The notes: generated from the letters alone by a model not told the origin. A stretch of 64,000 nt of DNA from Roseovarius faecimaris (GCF_009762325.1 NZ_CP034348.1:2920501-2984500), one strand, 5' to 3'; shown: positions 1 through 8,547, counted from the stretch's first letter. A program made the numbers and translations.

Positions 1-16
1 GCGCATCGCTGCAACC

Positions 17-33
17 GGTCATATCGTTTGACC
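17..33. promoter_or_regulatory. Inverted repeat GGTCA-N7-TGACC upstream of the GntR gene
   Basis: Perfect 5+5 bp dyad whose right edge is 20 bp before the ATG at 54. FadR-type GntR proteins usually bind short dyads of this kind and often repress themselves, so this is a candidate autoregulatory operator. The right half also reads TTGACCA, the half-site of the RutR-type operators found at 9250-9298, so control by the pyrimidine repressor is an alternative. Both are inference. Confidence 0.3.
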
Positions 34-53
34 AGTTCATTCCCCGAGGCCCC

Positions 54-821
54 ATGCCCTTTCAAAAAGTCATTCCCGAGAAACTCTCCACCGCCGTCAC
101 CCGCCAGATCGAGCAACTGATCCTGCGCGGCATCCTGCGCCCCGGGGAGCGTCTTCCCTCCGAACGCGATCTGGCCGAACGGCTGGGCGTCTCCCGCCCC
201 TCCCTGCGTGAGGCGGTGGCCGAACTGCAAGAGAAGGGCCTTCTCAGCTCCCGCGCGGGTTCCGGCATTTATGTGGCCGATGTGCTGGGCAACGCCTTCT
301 CGCCCGCCCTCATTCAGCTCTTCGCCGATCATGATGAAGCGGTGTTTGACTACATCTCCTTCCGCCGCGATCTCGAGGCCATGGCCGCCGACCGCGCCGC
401 GCGCCTCGGCTCCGACACCGACCTGCAGGTGATCCAGACCATCTTCGACAAGATGGAAGCCGCACACGGCAAAAAAGACCCCACGGATGAGGCCACACTT
501 GATGCCGAGTTCCACCTCGCCATCCTTGAGGCCAGCCACAATGTGGTGCTCCTGCACATGATGCGCTCGATGTTCGAGATGCTGCGCGAGGGCGTGTTCT
601 ATAACCGTCAGGTCATGTTCGCCCAGCGCACCACCCGCTCGGCCCTGCTCGACCAGCACCGCGCCATCAACGACGCGATCCAGGCCCGCGATCCCGCCGC
701 CGCCCGTGCCGCCATCGAGGCCCATCTCGGCTTCGTCGAGACCGCCCTGCGCGACCAGCAACGCGCCGACGCCCACGAAACCATCGCCCAACAGCGGCTC
801 GATCAGGAACGCAAGCGGTAA
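54..821 (+). CDS. FadR-subfamily GntR transcriptional regulator
   Basis: Cytoplasmic DNA-binding regulator, 255 aa. Residues about 8-75 form the GntR winged helix, with the family hallmark GERLPSERDLAERLGVSRPS. Residues about 90-235 are an all-helical FCD ligand-binding domain, which in this family senses small organic acids through a metal-bound pocket. Length is normal for FadR/LldR/PdhR relatives. The ATG at 54 gives the standard N-terminus, and a dyad at 17-33 lies just upstream. Its target is not shown by the sequence. The nearest downstream operon is preT-preA, but a low-GC stretch lies between, and the genes upstream of the window are unseen, so a role in pyrimidine catabolism is only a possibility. 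Confidence 0.85.
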   Translation: MPFQKVIPEKLSTAVTRQIEQLILRGILRPGERLPSERDLAERLGVSRPSLREAVAELQEKGLLSSRAGSGIYVADVLGNAFSPALIQLFADHDEAVFDYISFRRDLEAMAADRAARLGSDTDLQVIQTIFDKMEAAHGKKDPTDEATLDAEFHLAILEASHNVVLLHMMRSMFEMLREGVFYNRQVMFAQRTTRSALLDQHRAINDAIQARDPAAARAAIEAHLGFVETALRDQQRADAHETIAQQRLDQERKR

Positions 822-1021
822 GGGAGCAGTTGCATTTTTGGATGATGGGGTACGGGCGGCTTTCGAGACGGTGTGCAATTGCCGCGGCAATCAGCCAGAT
901 AGTCGTGTTTCTAATGGCAATTTTGATCAAGACCTAGGAGGCAACATCTGAAAGGTTGAGCGAGATAGGGGAGTGACTAAGGGTTACTGTTCAAAAGTAG
1001 GCTTGGTAATTAGTGATGTCT

Positions 1022-1495
1022 TCACCTAGTGCCCAAACATTTCATTTCTTTGATTGACCTATTCAGAATTTCTTCAAACGCGTAGATTTCAGAGTCAGAG
1101 GCACCAAGTTTTTTAAGTTGGCTGGACGCTTCTTTGAGCCCTCCAACATACTCATGCAAAACCTCTTCCCAGTTTCCATCTTCGAATATTTGGTAGTTGA
1201 GTTGCGGGCAACACTCACAGGTTCTACTGTCTTCCTTTAGTTTTGATCGAGCAGGGTAACTCGCTCGATCCTTTTCGCGCATAATTATCGGCACATATAG
1301 CAGTTCAACATCGCCTCCTTTGAACTTCATAATGCCAAATTCTCTTTCCAAACAAGGCACCACCTCTGCCCAAATCTTATCTAGAACAACATCTATTCCG
1401 CTGCTCGTTTCCGCTGACGCAAGGAATTTCATTTGTGATCCATTTGGTATTTTAAACTCATTCGGGGGGATTTCCGCACCTTGCTTCAAAGTCAT
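1022..1495 (-). CDS. Hypothetical protein in a low-GC segment
   Basis: Unrecognised soluble protein of about 157 aa from the ATG at 1495; a TTG at 1507 in the same frame would add four residues. No signal peptide or membrane segment is visible. Features seen are a cysteine cluster CECC near residue 90, acidic patches, and a helical C-terminal third (LKEASSQLKKLG). Base composition and codon choice (many A/T-ending codons) differ sharply from the neighbours, and the gene sits alone between a GntR gene and preT, which suggests acquisition by transfer. It is open over its full length, so probably a real gene, but no function can be assigned. Confidence 0.55.
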   Translation of the reverse strand: MTLKQGAEIPPNEFKIPNGSQMKFLASAETSSGIDVVLDKIWAEVVPCLEREFGIMKFKGGDVELLYVPIIMREKDRASYPARSKLKEDSRTCECCPQLNYQIFEDGNWEEVLHEYVGGLKEASSQLKKLGASDSEIYAFEEILNRSIKEMKCLGTR

Positions 1496-1680
1496 TGTTT
1501 GCGGCAAGTTTGTGCGCTCTCGCGAAAAACCTACTTCAATAAGTTGCCACTTTCTACTGTCCCACCTTTTTTACTCGCCGGTTCGCTAGCGCGATGTCTA
1601 CCCTTTGCCAAACGGACATTATGCGCCGATCTCAGGTCACCAAGACGTCAAAACATTGCAACACTTCTTAATTTTACCAA

Positions 1681-1708
1681 TTGATAAAAAATTTTTCTGT
1701 GGCATACT
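1681..1708 (+). promoter_or_regulatory. Candidate sigma-70 promoter of the preT-preA operon
   Basis: TTGATA at 1681-1686 and CATACT at 1703-1708 are separated by 16 bp, about 33 bp before the preT ATG, in an A/T-rich stretch. The spacing is right for a housekeeping promoter and the -35 box is a good match; the -10 is weaker. No full RutR-type operator was seen next to it, unlike at 9250-9298. Confidence 0.4.
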
Positions 1709-1741
1709 GGCAGGCAAAACAGATCAAGCCGGGAGCCCCCC

Positions 1742-3067
1742 ATGCCAGACAGCACACTGACCCCAGGCATCACCGCTGGCCGCCTGCCCGCCGAGGCGCT
1801 GGACGAAAACTTCTCCGACCTGCACCCGCCGCTCGACGATCACGAGGCGCTTGTGGCCGCCGACCGCTGCTATTTCTGCCATGATGCCCCCTGCATCACC
1901 GCCTGCCCCACGGATATCGACATCCCGCTGTTCATCCGCCAGATCGCCACCGGCACGCCCGAGGCGGCGGCGAAAACGATCCTGACCCAGAACATCCTGG
2001 GCGGCATGTGTGCCCGCGTCTGCCCGACCGAGACACTGTGCGAGCAGGTCTGCGTGCGCGAGGTGGCCGAGGGCAAGCCGGTACTCATCGGCCAGTTGCA
2101 GCGCTACGCCACCGACACGCTGATGGAGACGGGCGCGCATCCCTTCACCCGCGCTGCTCCGACGGGCAAGAAGATCGCCGTGGTGGGCGCGGGGCCTGCG
2201 GGCCTCTCCTGCGCGCATCGGCTGGCCATGCATGGGCATGATGTGACGCTCTATGATGGCCGCGCCAAACCCGGCGGGCTCAACGAGTTCGGCATCGCCG
2301 CCTACAAATCCGTCGATGGCTTTGCTCAGGCCGAAGTGGACTGGCTGCTGAAGATCGGCGGCATCACTGTCGAGACCGGCCAAAGGCTGGGCGAGACGCT
2401 CTCGCTGGACCAACTCACCTCAGATTTTGACGCCGTGTTCCTCGGGATCGGTCTGGGCGGGGTGAATGCGCTGGGCGTCGATGGCGAAGACAAGGACGGC
2501 GTGCTCGATGCCGTGGATTTCATCGCCGACCTGCGCCAGTCCACCGACCTCTCCAAGCTCCCCATAGGCCGCGATGTGGTGGTGATCGGCGGCGGGATGA
2601 CCGCCGTGGATGCCGCCGTTCAGTCGAAACTGCTGGGCGCGCTCAATGTCTCCCTCGTCTATCGCCGGGGCCGCGACCGGATGAATGCGAGCGTGTTCGA
2701 GCAAGACCTCGCCGCCTCCAAAGGCGTGCGCATCATCACCAACGCCTCCCCCGTCGCCGTGCATGGCAATGGCGCGGTGCGCGAGATCGAGTTCGAATAT
2801 ACCGATAACGATCTTTCCCCCACCGGCCAGACCTTCCGCCTTGCTGCCGATCAGGTGTTCAAGGCCATCGGCCAGACGCTGAAGGGCGACGCCCTGCCCG
2901 CGCTCGACGGCCGCAAGATCGCCGTCACCGGCGCGGGCCGCACCTCGATCGATGGCGTCTGGGCAGGCGGCGATTGCGCCGCGGGCGGCGATGACCTGAC
3001 CGTGACGGCTGTTGCCGAAGGCCGCGACGCCGCCGAAGACATCCACGCTCAGTTGACGGGAGGCTGA
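1742..3067 (+). CDS. preT: NAD(P)-dependent dihydropyrimidine dehydrogenase, PreT subunit
   Basis: Small flavoprotein subunit of dihydropyrimidine dehydrogenase, 441 aa. It takes electrons from NAD(P)H and passes them through FAD and Fe-S clusters to PreA, for reduction of uracil and thymine (step 1 of reductive pyrimidine breakdown). Two N-terminal cysteine sets for 4Fe-4S clusters are visible (C43, C46, C51, C55 and C90, C94, C100, C104). A dinucleotide fold VVGAGPAG lies at about 147-154 and a second, VIGGGMTAVD, near 281-290. It corresponds to the N-terminal half of eukaryotic DPD. The gene leads an operon that ends in preA, with two unrelated genes between them. The cysteine pattern separates it from glutamate synthase small subunits only together with the preA context. 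Confidence 0.93.
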   Translation: MPDSTLTPGITAGRLPAEALDENFSDLHPPLDDHEALVAADRCYFCHDAPCITACPTDIDIPLFIRQIATGTPEAAAKTILTQNILGGMCARVCPTETLCEQVCVREVAEGKPVLIGQLQRYATDTLMETGAHPFTRAAPTGKKIAVVGAGPAGLSCAHRLAMHGHDVTLYDGRAKPGGLNEFGIAAYKSVDGFAQAEVDWLLKIGGITVETGQRLGETLSLDQLTSDFDAVFLGIGLGGVNALGVDGEDKDGVLDAVDFIADLRQSTDLSKLPIGRDVVVIGGGMTAVDAAVQSKLLGALNVSLVYRRGRDRMNASVFEQDLAASKGVRIITNASPVAVHGNGAVREIEFEYTDNDLSPTGQTFRLAADQVFKAIGQTLKGDALPALDGRKIAVTGAGRTSIDGVWAGGDCAAGGDDLTVTAVAEGRDAAEDIHAQLTGG

Positions 3068-3070
3068 GCG

Positions 3071-3451
3071 ATGCAAGCTCTCCCCGGACCCGCATTGGCA
3101 ACGAGCCTCGCCCTGGCCTGGCCCGTCGCCGGTGCGGCGTCTGGAGTGGAGGGCACATGGTGCTCGGGCGGCGAGATGATGCATATCGACGCCTATGGCA
3201 TCGGTTTCAACGACCACACCGTGTGCGAGGTCGAAAACCTGCCCGTCGCGCTGGATGGCACAGGCCGCTGGACCTCTCCGGTTGCCTGCCGCAACATTTA
3301 CGCTACCGGCTATGACGACAGCGGCAATGTTCTCATTCATGAACAACCGATCGACGGGCTGACGCAGATCACCCTGCGCGCCGTCGAAAACACCCTCATT
3401 CTCAGCACCAACGACCGCGAGGATGAACTCTCCTACGAGCTGTGTACCTGA
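3071..3451 (+). CDS. Small secreted hypothetical protein
   Basis: 126-aa protein starting 3 bp after preT and followed closely by a methyltransferase gene, so co-transcribed with preT-preA. Residues 1-23 look like a signal peptide (hydrophobic core, Ala-rich end near GAASG). The mature part carries four cysteines (WCSGG, TVCEV, VACRN and the C-terminal ELCT), compatible with two disulfides in the periplasm. It is Asp/Thr rich with no membrane segment. I do not recognise a family. Its presence inside a pyrimidine reductase operon is odd, because the enzymes around it are cytoplasmic. Confidence 0.6.
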   Translation: MQALPGPALATSLALAWPVAGAASGVEGTWCSGGEMMHIDAYGIGFNDHTVCEVENLPVALDGTGRWTSPVACRNIYATGYDDSGNVLIHEQPIDGLTQITLRAVENTLILSTNDREDELSYELCT

Positions 3452-3461
3452 GGAGGCTGCA

Positions 3462-4295
3462 ATGGTTGACCATTCCGATATCGCCAGCGACATCGCCCGC
3501 CATTACAGCCCGGGCGGGCTTTACGAGCGGATCCTGAACGCCCTGGCAGAGAACGGAATTGCCGAGGCTGAACTGGAACCGGCACATCTGCGCGCCGTGG
3601 AAGAGTTTCATATCGGCGGTGGCCCGGCGACCGAACATCTGCTCGACCCTCTCGGCATCGGTCCAGACACCCGTGTGCTCGACATCGGTTGCGGCATCGG
3701 CGGGGCGGTGCGGCACATGGCGCGGACCTATGGCGCTCAGATCACCGGCATGGACCTGACCCCCGATTACGTGGAAACCGCAGGGCTTATCACGGACCGG
3801 TTTGGCATCGCCGCCCGGTTCACCGTGGGCAGTGCGCTCGATCTGCCCTTCGACGCGGACAGCTTCGATCTGGCGACGCTCCTGCATGTCGGCATGAACA
3901 TTCCCGACAAGCCCCGCCTCTTTGCCGAAACGGCGCGCGTGCTGACGCCCGGGGGCACCTTCGCGGTCTATGACGTCATGCTGACCGGGGCGCATCCCGA
4001 CTTCCCCCTGCCCTGGTCGACCGATCCCGAAACGTCATTTCTGGCCTCGCCCGAGGCCTATCTCGCGGCGGCCGAGGCAAGCGGCTTCACGCTGCAACAC
4101 CGCGAGGAACGCGGCGAGGTGGCCCGGACGTTTTTTCAGCAGATGAAGGCACGCATCGCCGCAGAAGGCCCGCCTATCGTAGGCCCGCCCCTGATGATGG
4201 GCGACACCGCGCCACAGAAAGTAGACAACATGACCCGCGCCGTGATGGCGGGCGATATCACGCCCGTCGAAATGGTGTTCCGCGCGCCGGACTGA
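3462..4295 (+). CDS. Class I SAM-dependent methyltransferase
   Basis: 277-aa cytoplasmic methyltransferase of the UbiE/Methyltransf_11 type. The SAM-binding motif VLDIGCGIGGAVRHMA is at about residues 70-85. Motif II/III surroundings follow (FDLATLLHVGMNIPDK; RVLTPGGTFAVYD). The start is the ATG at 3462, preceded by a strong AGGAGG at 3451-3456; reading further upstream would overlap the previous gene. It lies between preT and preA in the same direction with short gaps. The substrate is unknown: the C-terminal third, which sets specificity in this fold, shows no motif I can name. Relatives act on quinones, sterols and small metabolites. Confidence 0.8.
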   Translation: MVDHSDIASDIARHYSPGGLYERILNALAENGIAEAELEPAHLRAVEEFHIGGGPATEHLLDPLGIGPDTRVLDIGCGIGGAVRHMARTYGAQITGMDLTPDYVETAGLITDRFGIAARFTVGSALDLPFDADSFDLATLLHVGMNIPDKPRLFAETARVLTPGGTFAVYDVMLTGAHPDFPLPWSTDPETSFLASPEAYLAAAEASGFTLQHREERGEVARTFFQQMKARIAAEGPPIVGPPLMMGDTAPQKVDNMTRAVMAGDITPVEMVFRAPD

Positions 4296-4311
4296 CAAAG
4301 GAGACCCCGCA

Positions 4312-5616
4312 ATGGCCGACCTCACATCCGACTTCATCGGGATCAAATCCCCCAACCCGTTCTGGCTGGCCTCAGCGCCGCCCACGGACAAGGAATACAA
4401 CGTCCGCCGCGCCTTCGAGGCCGGCTGGGGTGGTGTCGTCTGGAAGACGCTGGGCGAGGACGGCCCGCCCGTGGTCAACGTCAACGGGCCGCGCTACGGC
4501 GCCATCTGGGGCGCGGACCGCCGCCTTCTGGGTCTGAACAATATCGAGCTGATCACCGACCGGCCCCTGCAGGTGAACCTCGATGAAATGACCCGCGTGA
4601 AAAAGGATTACCCGGACCGCGCGATCATCGCCTCGCTCATGGTCCCGGTGAATGAGGATGCCTGGAAAGCCATCCTTGAACGCGTGGCCGAAACCGGCTG
4701 CGACGGGGTGGAGCTGAATTTCGGCTGCCCGCATGGCATGTCCGAACGCGGCATGGGCTCGGCCGTGGGACAGGTGCCCGAATATGTGGGCCAGGTCGCC
4801 GAATGGTGCAAGAAACACACCGATCTGCCGGTGATCGTGAAGCTGACGCCCAACATCACCGATATCCGCAAACCCGCGCAGGCGGCCAAGGATGGCGGGG
4901 CCGATGCGGTGTCGCTGATCAACACGATCAATTCGATCACCGGTGTGAACCTCGACAATTTCGCGCCCGAACCCACGATTGACGGCAAAGGCGCACATGG
5001 CGGCTATTGCGGCCCGGCGGTCAAGCCGATTGCGCTGAATATGGTGGCCGAAATCGCCCGCACACCGGGGCTGGGCGGCATCCCGATCTCGGGCATTGGC
5101 GGGGTCACGACATGGCGCGACGCGGCTGAATTCATGGCGCTGGGTGCCGGCAATGTGCAGGTCTGCACGGCGGCCATGACCTATGGCTTCAAGATCGTGC
5201 AGGAAATGATCTCGGGCCTCAGCCAGTACATGGACGAAAAAGGCTTCACATCGACCTCCGAGCTTGTTGGCCGCGCGGTGCCGAACCTGTCCGATTGGCA
5301 GCACCTCAACCTCAACTATGTCACCAAGGCGCGGATCGACCAGGACCTCTGCATCAAATGCGGGCGCTGCTATGCGGCCTGCGAGGACACGTCGCACCAG
5401 GCGATCACCATGTCCGAGGACCGTGTCTTTGACGTCGATGACAGCGAATGCGTGGCCTGCAACCTCTGTGTGAATGTCTGCCCGGTCGAGGGTTGCATCA
5501 CCATGGAAGAGCTGGCCCCCGGCACGGTGGATGAACGCACCGGCAAAGTGGTTGAGAAGGAATACGCCAACTGGACCACGCACCCCAACAACCCGGGCAC
5601 CTGCGCCGCCGAGTAG
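4312..5616 (+). CDS. preA: NAD(P)-dependent dihydropyrimidine dehydrogenase, PreA subunit
   Basis: Catalytic subunit, 434 aa. It reduces uracil and thymine to the 5,6-dihydro bases on FMN. Residues 1-320 form a dihydroorotate-dehydrogenase-like TIM barrel; the active-site cysteine is C139 in the conserved GCPHGMSERGMG loop, matching the general acid of mammalian DPD. Two C-terminal 4Fe-4S motifs follow (CIKCGRCYAAC and CVACNLCVNVCPVEGC) and receive electrons from PreT. The barrel plus C-terminal ferredoxin order is that of PreA and of the C-terminal half of DPD. An AAAGGAGA ribosome site precedes the ATG. It is the last gene of its operon and converges on the multiheme cytochrome gene. Confidence 0.94.
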   Translation: MADLTSDFIGIKSPNPFWLASAPPTDKEYNVRRAFEAGWGGVVWKTLGEDGPPVVNVNGPRYGAIWGADRRLLGLNNIELITDRPLQVNLDEMTRVKKDYPDRAIIASLMVPVNEDAWKAILERVAETGCDGVELNFGCPHGMSERGMGSAVGQVPEYVGQVAEWCKKHTDLPVIVKLTPNITDIRKPAQAAKDGGADAVSLINTINSITGVNLDNFAPEPTIDGKGAHGGYCGPAVKPIALNMVAEIARTPGLGGIPISGIGGVTTWRDAAEFMALGAGNVQVCTAAMTYGFKIVQEMISGLSQYMDEKGFTSTSELVGRAVPNLSDWQHLNLNYVTKARIDQDLCIKCGRCYAACEDTSHQAITMSEDRVFDVDDSECVACNLCVNVCPVEGCITMEELAPGTVDERTGKVVEKEYANWTTHPNNPGTCAAE

Positions 5617-5626
5617 GCCGCGGCGT

Positions 5627-7576
5627 TTACGGCTCCAGCATCATGCGGTGCCGCTCTGCCTCGTCAGGGCGGCCCGCCGATGACAAAAGCTCCGCCACGG
5701 CGCCGCGCGATTGCGACTGATCCGGATCGACCGAAAGGGCCTTGAGATAAGCCGATATGGCGCGTTCCGGATCGCCCTCCTTGTCTGCGATCATGGCCAT
5801 CAGCCGCCATGCCTTGGCGTGGGTCGACCGCAGCGCCAGCACCTGCTCCAACTGCTCCCGGGCGGTCTGCAGCTCGCCCTGCTCGACCAGAAGCCGTGCC
5901 AGGTTATACCGCAGATCCACGTGCTCGGGGTACTCGTCCAGCACAGTGCGCAGCATGGCGATGCCGAAACCGGTGTCACCCGCCAGCGCATAACTCAGCG
6001 CCACCACCTCCTTCATCTTCGGATGATCCGGCGCTTTTGCCAGGGCCAGCGGGGCCAGCGCCAGCGCCTCATCGAGCCTTTGCTGCTTCAGGTAACTCTG
6101 CAAAAGGGCAAGGTAAGGCTCAAAATGCGCCGTCGGGGCCGCGTCCAACTCCTGCGCCAGCCGGTCGGTTGCGTATCCCGCCTGCCGTGCCGTGTATTCC
6201 AGAATGGCAATGAGCTGGAGCACCAGCGCCTCCCGCTCTGGCAACGATCCAGGCTCTGTCATGAAAATCTCCTGCACCACGGCAGGCTCCTTCGGGATCG
6301 GATCACGCAATCCAGGGGCCGCGTAACGGGTGATTTTGTGATCGGTCATCCAGACATCGACCACATCCTGTGTGCGCCGCTCCGGCATATGACAGCTTGT
6401 GCAATCGTCCTGCGCGGCGACCTGCGGATGTTCTGCCGTGCCCTGCATCTCCGGCTGCCCGGCGGGATCGAGCGTATGGCAGCTCAGGCAGGCTTGCCGG
6501 TAATGCGCCGCGCGTTCCTCGGGTTTGATCTTCACATGCGGATCATGGCAGGTCAGACAGCCCAGTTGCCCCTGGCTCTGGGTGAAACAGGCTGATTGCT
6601 CCATCCGGTAGGGGTGATGATTGATGTCGAACCGCTCATCCTGCGCGCGGGTCGCGTCCACGATGTCGATCATGGCCAGGAAATCGCGCAGGTCCTCGCC
6701 GGGCCGGAACGAATAATGCCCGCGCCCCAGACGAACCTGAGAGTTGACCGCGACGGTGGGTTGCATGTGGCAGCCGTAGCAGATCGAGTAGAGCCGCTCG
6801 CGCGGCAGCTTGCCCGGATGGACAATGGCCGCGCGCAACGCGTCGATTTCCCCCTCGCCGGACAACGCCCGCGCCACATGCTCGCCCCCCGGCCCGTGGC
6901 ACCTCTGGCACCCGATCCCTTCGGGCATGTCCTTGGGATAGAGGCGGGGCATCTGTGCCCGCCCGCTGCCTTCGGGATAGTCGGCAAAAGCGTTGTGACA
7001 GGCCATGCATCGCTGCGGCACATCCCGCGCCACCCCGAGGTGCCGGTCAAACTCGAAACCCGGCGCCATCGCCCATTTGCCCTCTTGGCTGTACCAGGCC
7101 AGCGGCAACTGGAACAGCGCGCCGTCTTCGGTCTGATACAGATAGACGCGGCTGTGATTGCCCGAGCCCATGATCCAGTCGACCTTGACACTGAACCCAT
7201 CGATCAGACTTCCGTCCGGCGCGCGGGAATGGCGGGTGAAGATATACTCCCCATCGCGATACGCCATCCCGTAAAGCCGGTTCGTGGCCTCGTGGAAAAA
7301 GGCGTCGGGACTGAAATTCTCGATCACCTTGTCCGGATGCGGGCGATAGAACGAACGCGCCATGCCCATTTCGGCAAAACTTTCAGCCTTGTCGGCATGG
7401 CATTCGGCACAAATCGCGTCGGGTACATAACCCGGCACATCGCCCGAGGTGACGGCAATACCCTCATCGGACAGGAAGGTGCGGTAGGACAGGGCCGGGT
7501 CCGCGAAGGAAAGCCCTGAAAGTGCCGACAGGAGAAATAGGGCGATCAGCCCTCGCAGGAGAAAGACCTTGATCAT
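5627..7576 (-). CDS. Seven-heme periplasmic cytochrome c with C-terminal TPR repeats
   Basis: 649-aa exported protein. Residues 1-25 are a signal peptide (LIALFLLSALSGLSFA). Seven CXXCH heme sites can be read in order: CAECH, CMACH, CQRCH, CYGCH, CLTCH, CLSCH and CTSCH, the last ending near residue 400. The final 200 residues are a chain of helical TPR units. The heme part resembles cytochrome c554/NrfB-like multiheme proteins, while the TPRs suggest docking to a partner. No catalytic assignment is possible. No quinol dehydrogenase or reductase gene adjoins it; the neighbours are preA (convergent) and a 76-aa gene upstream. Two tiled palindromes lie in its leader. Confidence 0.85.
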   Translation of the reverse strand: MIKVFLLRGLIALFLLSALSGLSFADPALSYRTFLSDEGIAVTSGDVPGYVPDAICAECHADKAESFAEMGMARSFYRPHPDKVIENFSPDAFFHEATNRLYGMAYRDGEYIFTRHSRAPDGSLIDGFSVKVDWIMGSGNHSRVYLYQTEDGALFQLPLAWYSQEGKWAMAPGFEFDRHLGVARDVPQRCMACHNAFADYPEGSGRAQMPRLYPKDMPEGIGCQRCHGPGGEHVARALSGEGEIDALRAAIVHPGKLPRERLYSICYGCHMQPTVAVNSQVRLGRGHYSFRPGEDLRDFLAMIDIVDATRAQDERFDINHHPYRMEQSACFTQSQGQLGCLTCHDPHVKIKPEERAAHYRQACLSCHTLDPAGQPEMQGTAEHPQVAAQDDCTSCHMPERRTQDVVDVWMTDHKITRYAAPGLRDPIPKEPAVVQEIFMTEPGSLPEREALVLQLIAILEYTARQAGYATDRLAQELDAAPTAHFEPYLALLQSYLKQQRLDEALALAPLALAKAPDHPKMKEVVALSYALAGDTGFGIAMLRTVLDEYPEHVDLRYNLARLLVEQGELQTAREQLEQVLALRSTHAKAWRLMAMIADKEGDPERAISAYLKALSVDPDQSQSRGAVAELLSSAGRPDEAERHRMMLEP

Positions 7577-7613
7577 AATGCTGCAACGCTACGCCAGTCA
7601 TCGGCCCGCACAA

Positions 7614-7663
7614 AGATTTTTCGTACGAAAAATCTCAATTGAGAAAATTCGTACGAATTTTCT
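7614..7663. repeat. Two tiled 22-bp perfect palindromes
   Basis: 7614-7635 is AGATTTTTCGT followed by its exact reverse complement. 7642-7663 is AGAAAATTCGT followed by its exact reverse complement. They share the core TTCGTACGAA and are joined by a third small palindrome, CAATTG, so the whole 50 bp is dyad-symmetric sequence. They lie 4 bp past the stop of the 76-aa gene and 37 bp before the multiheme cytochrome ATG. The second sequence recurs exactly at 38273-38294. They could be transcript hairpins, a protein-binding array, or a genome-wide intergenic repeat. Confidence 0.85.
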
Positions 7664-7667
7664 TGTC

Positions 7668-7898
7668 TCAGAACAGAATACGGATCGGACCGTTATGGCA
7701 CACCACGATGAACTGATCGGCGGTTTCGATCAGGTGGTAGCCCCGGCGCTGGATCTCGCGGACAAACTCCTCACGCCCAACCTCGCGATGCACCCAGGCC
7801 ATGGACCGGCGCACGACGGCCCCCTTTCTGGCTGATTTCGCATTGAAAAGCTGCGCAATCCAGGGGGCGGCGGGCGTGGGACGGGTGATCATCTGCAT
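7668..7898 (-). CDS. Small conserved protein of unknown function
   Basis: 76-aa protein. The ATG at 7898 is chosen because GGGAGG lies 8 bp upstream; a TTG at 7928 would add ten residues without such a site. The sequence has no signal peptide. It is basic in the middle (KSARKGAVVRRS) and ends in a beta-like stretch (QFIVVCHNGPIRILF). Similar short proteins with a TRPTPAAPWI-like start are common in Rhodobacterales and are often given the name phosphoribosylanthranilate isomerase, but it is far too short to be that enzyme. It follows the second TetR gene by 34 bp and is probably transcribed with it. Confidence 0.6.
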   Translation of the reverse strand: MQMITRPTPAAPWIAQLFNAKSARKGAVVRRSMAWVHREVGREEFVREIQRRGYHLIETADQFIVVCHNGPIRILF

Positions 7899-7932
7899 GC
7901 CCCGATCCTCCCGGATCAGGGTAAACAAGCCC

Positions 7933-8547
7933 TTAAGGCTTGAGCATCCGCCGATACATCAGATCCAGAAACGCCACCGCACGCGCCCGCAGGTCGTCCT
8001 CGGCCAGCATCCGCACCTGCACTTCGAAATCCGCATAATGCTGGGTCGTCGCCCAGATCGAGAATATCAGGTGCCGCGCATCCACCGGGGCCAGCCGCCC
8101 TGCCCCCACCCAGCCGTCGATCAAATCCGCCGTCCGGTCCACCAACGGTTTCAGATCTGCCTCCAGATGCGGCGCGATCCGCGGTGCGCCCTGCAAGATC
8201 TCATTGGCGAAAAGCCGACTCTCGCGCGGATATTCAAACGACATCTCCACCTTGCGCCGCACATAGCGCAAAAGCTCCTCCAGCGGCTCGCCTCCGGGGT
8301 CGATCTCGCGCATCGGATCCAGCCAGGTGTCCATCAACTGACCCAGAAGCGTGACGTGGATGTCCTCCTTACCGTCGAAATAATAAAGGATATTGGGCTT
8401 CGACAGCCCCGACGCCTCCGCGATCTGATCCAGCGTCGCGCCGCGATAGCCATGCTGCGCAAACACCTCCAGCGCCGCATCGAGAATCTTCGCGCGGTTG
8501 CGCTGCTGGATGCGGCTCGGCTTTTTCTGCGGGGTCTCCACGTTCAT
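7933..8547 (-). CDS. TetR-family regulator, RutR-like paralogue 2
   Basis: 204-aa regulator. The N-terminal helix-turn-helix spans about residues 15-62 (YRGATLDQIAEASGLSKPNI). The C-terminal domain has the features of RutR, including WATTQHYADF, which occurs almost unchanged in the next gene upstream. The start is the ATG at 8547; longer reading would run back towards the neighbour's stop. It lies 46 bp downstream of a second RutR-like gene on the same strand, so the pair looks like a tandem duplication that has diverged. In E. coli RutR senses uracil and thymine. This copy may sense a different intermediate of the pathway or share operators with its partner. Confidence 0.82.
   Translation of the reverse strand: MNVETPQKKPSRIQQRNRAKILDAALEVFAQHGYRGATLDQIAEASGLSKPNILYYFDGKEDIHVTLLGQLMDTWLDPMREIDPGGEPLEELLRYVRRKVEMSFEYPRESRLFANEILQGAPRIAPHLEADLKPLVDRTADLIDGWVGAGRLAPVDARHLIFSIWATTQHYADFEVQVRMLAEDDLRARAVAFLDLMYRRMLKP

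Noticed and set aside
840-1740. Genomic island with integrase or att sites
   Set aside because: Only composition supports transfer; no integrase, tRNA or flanking direct repeats were visible.
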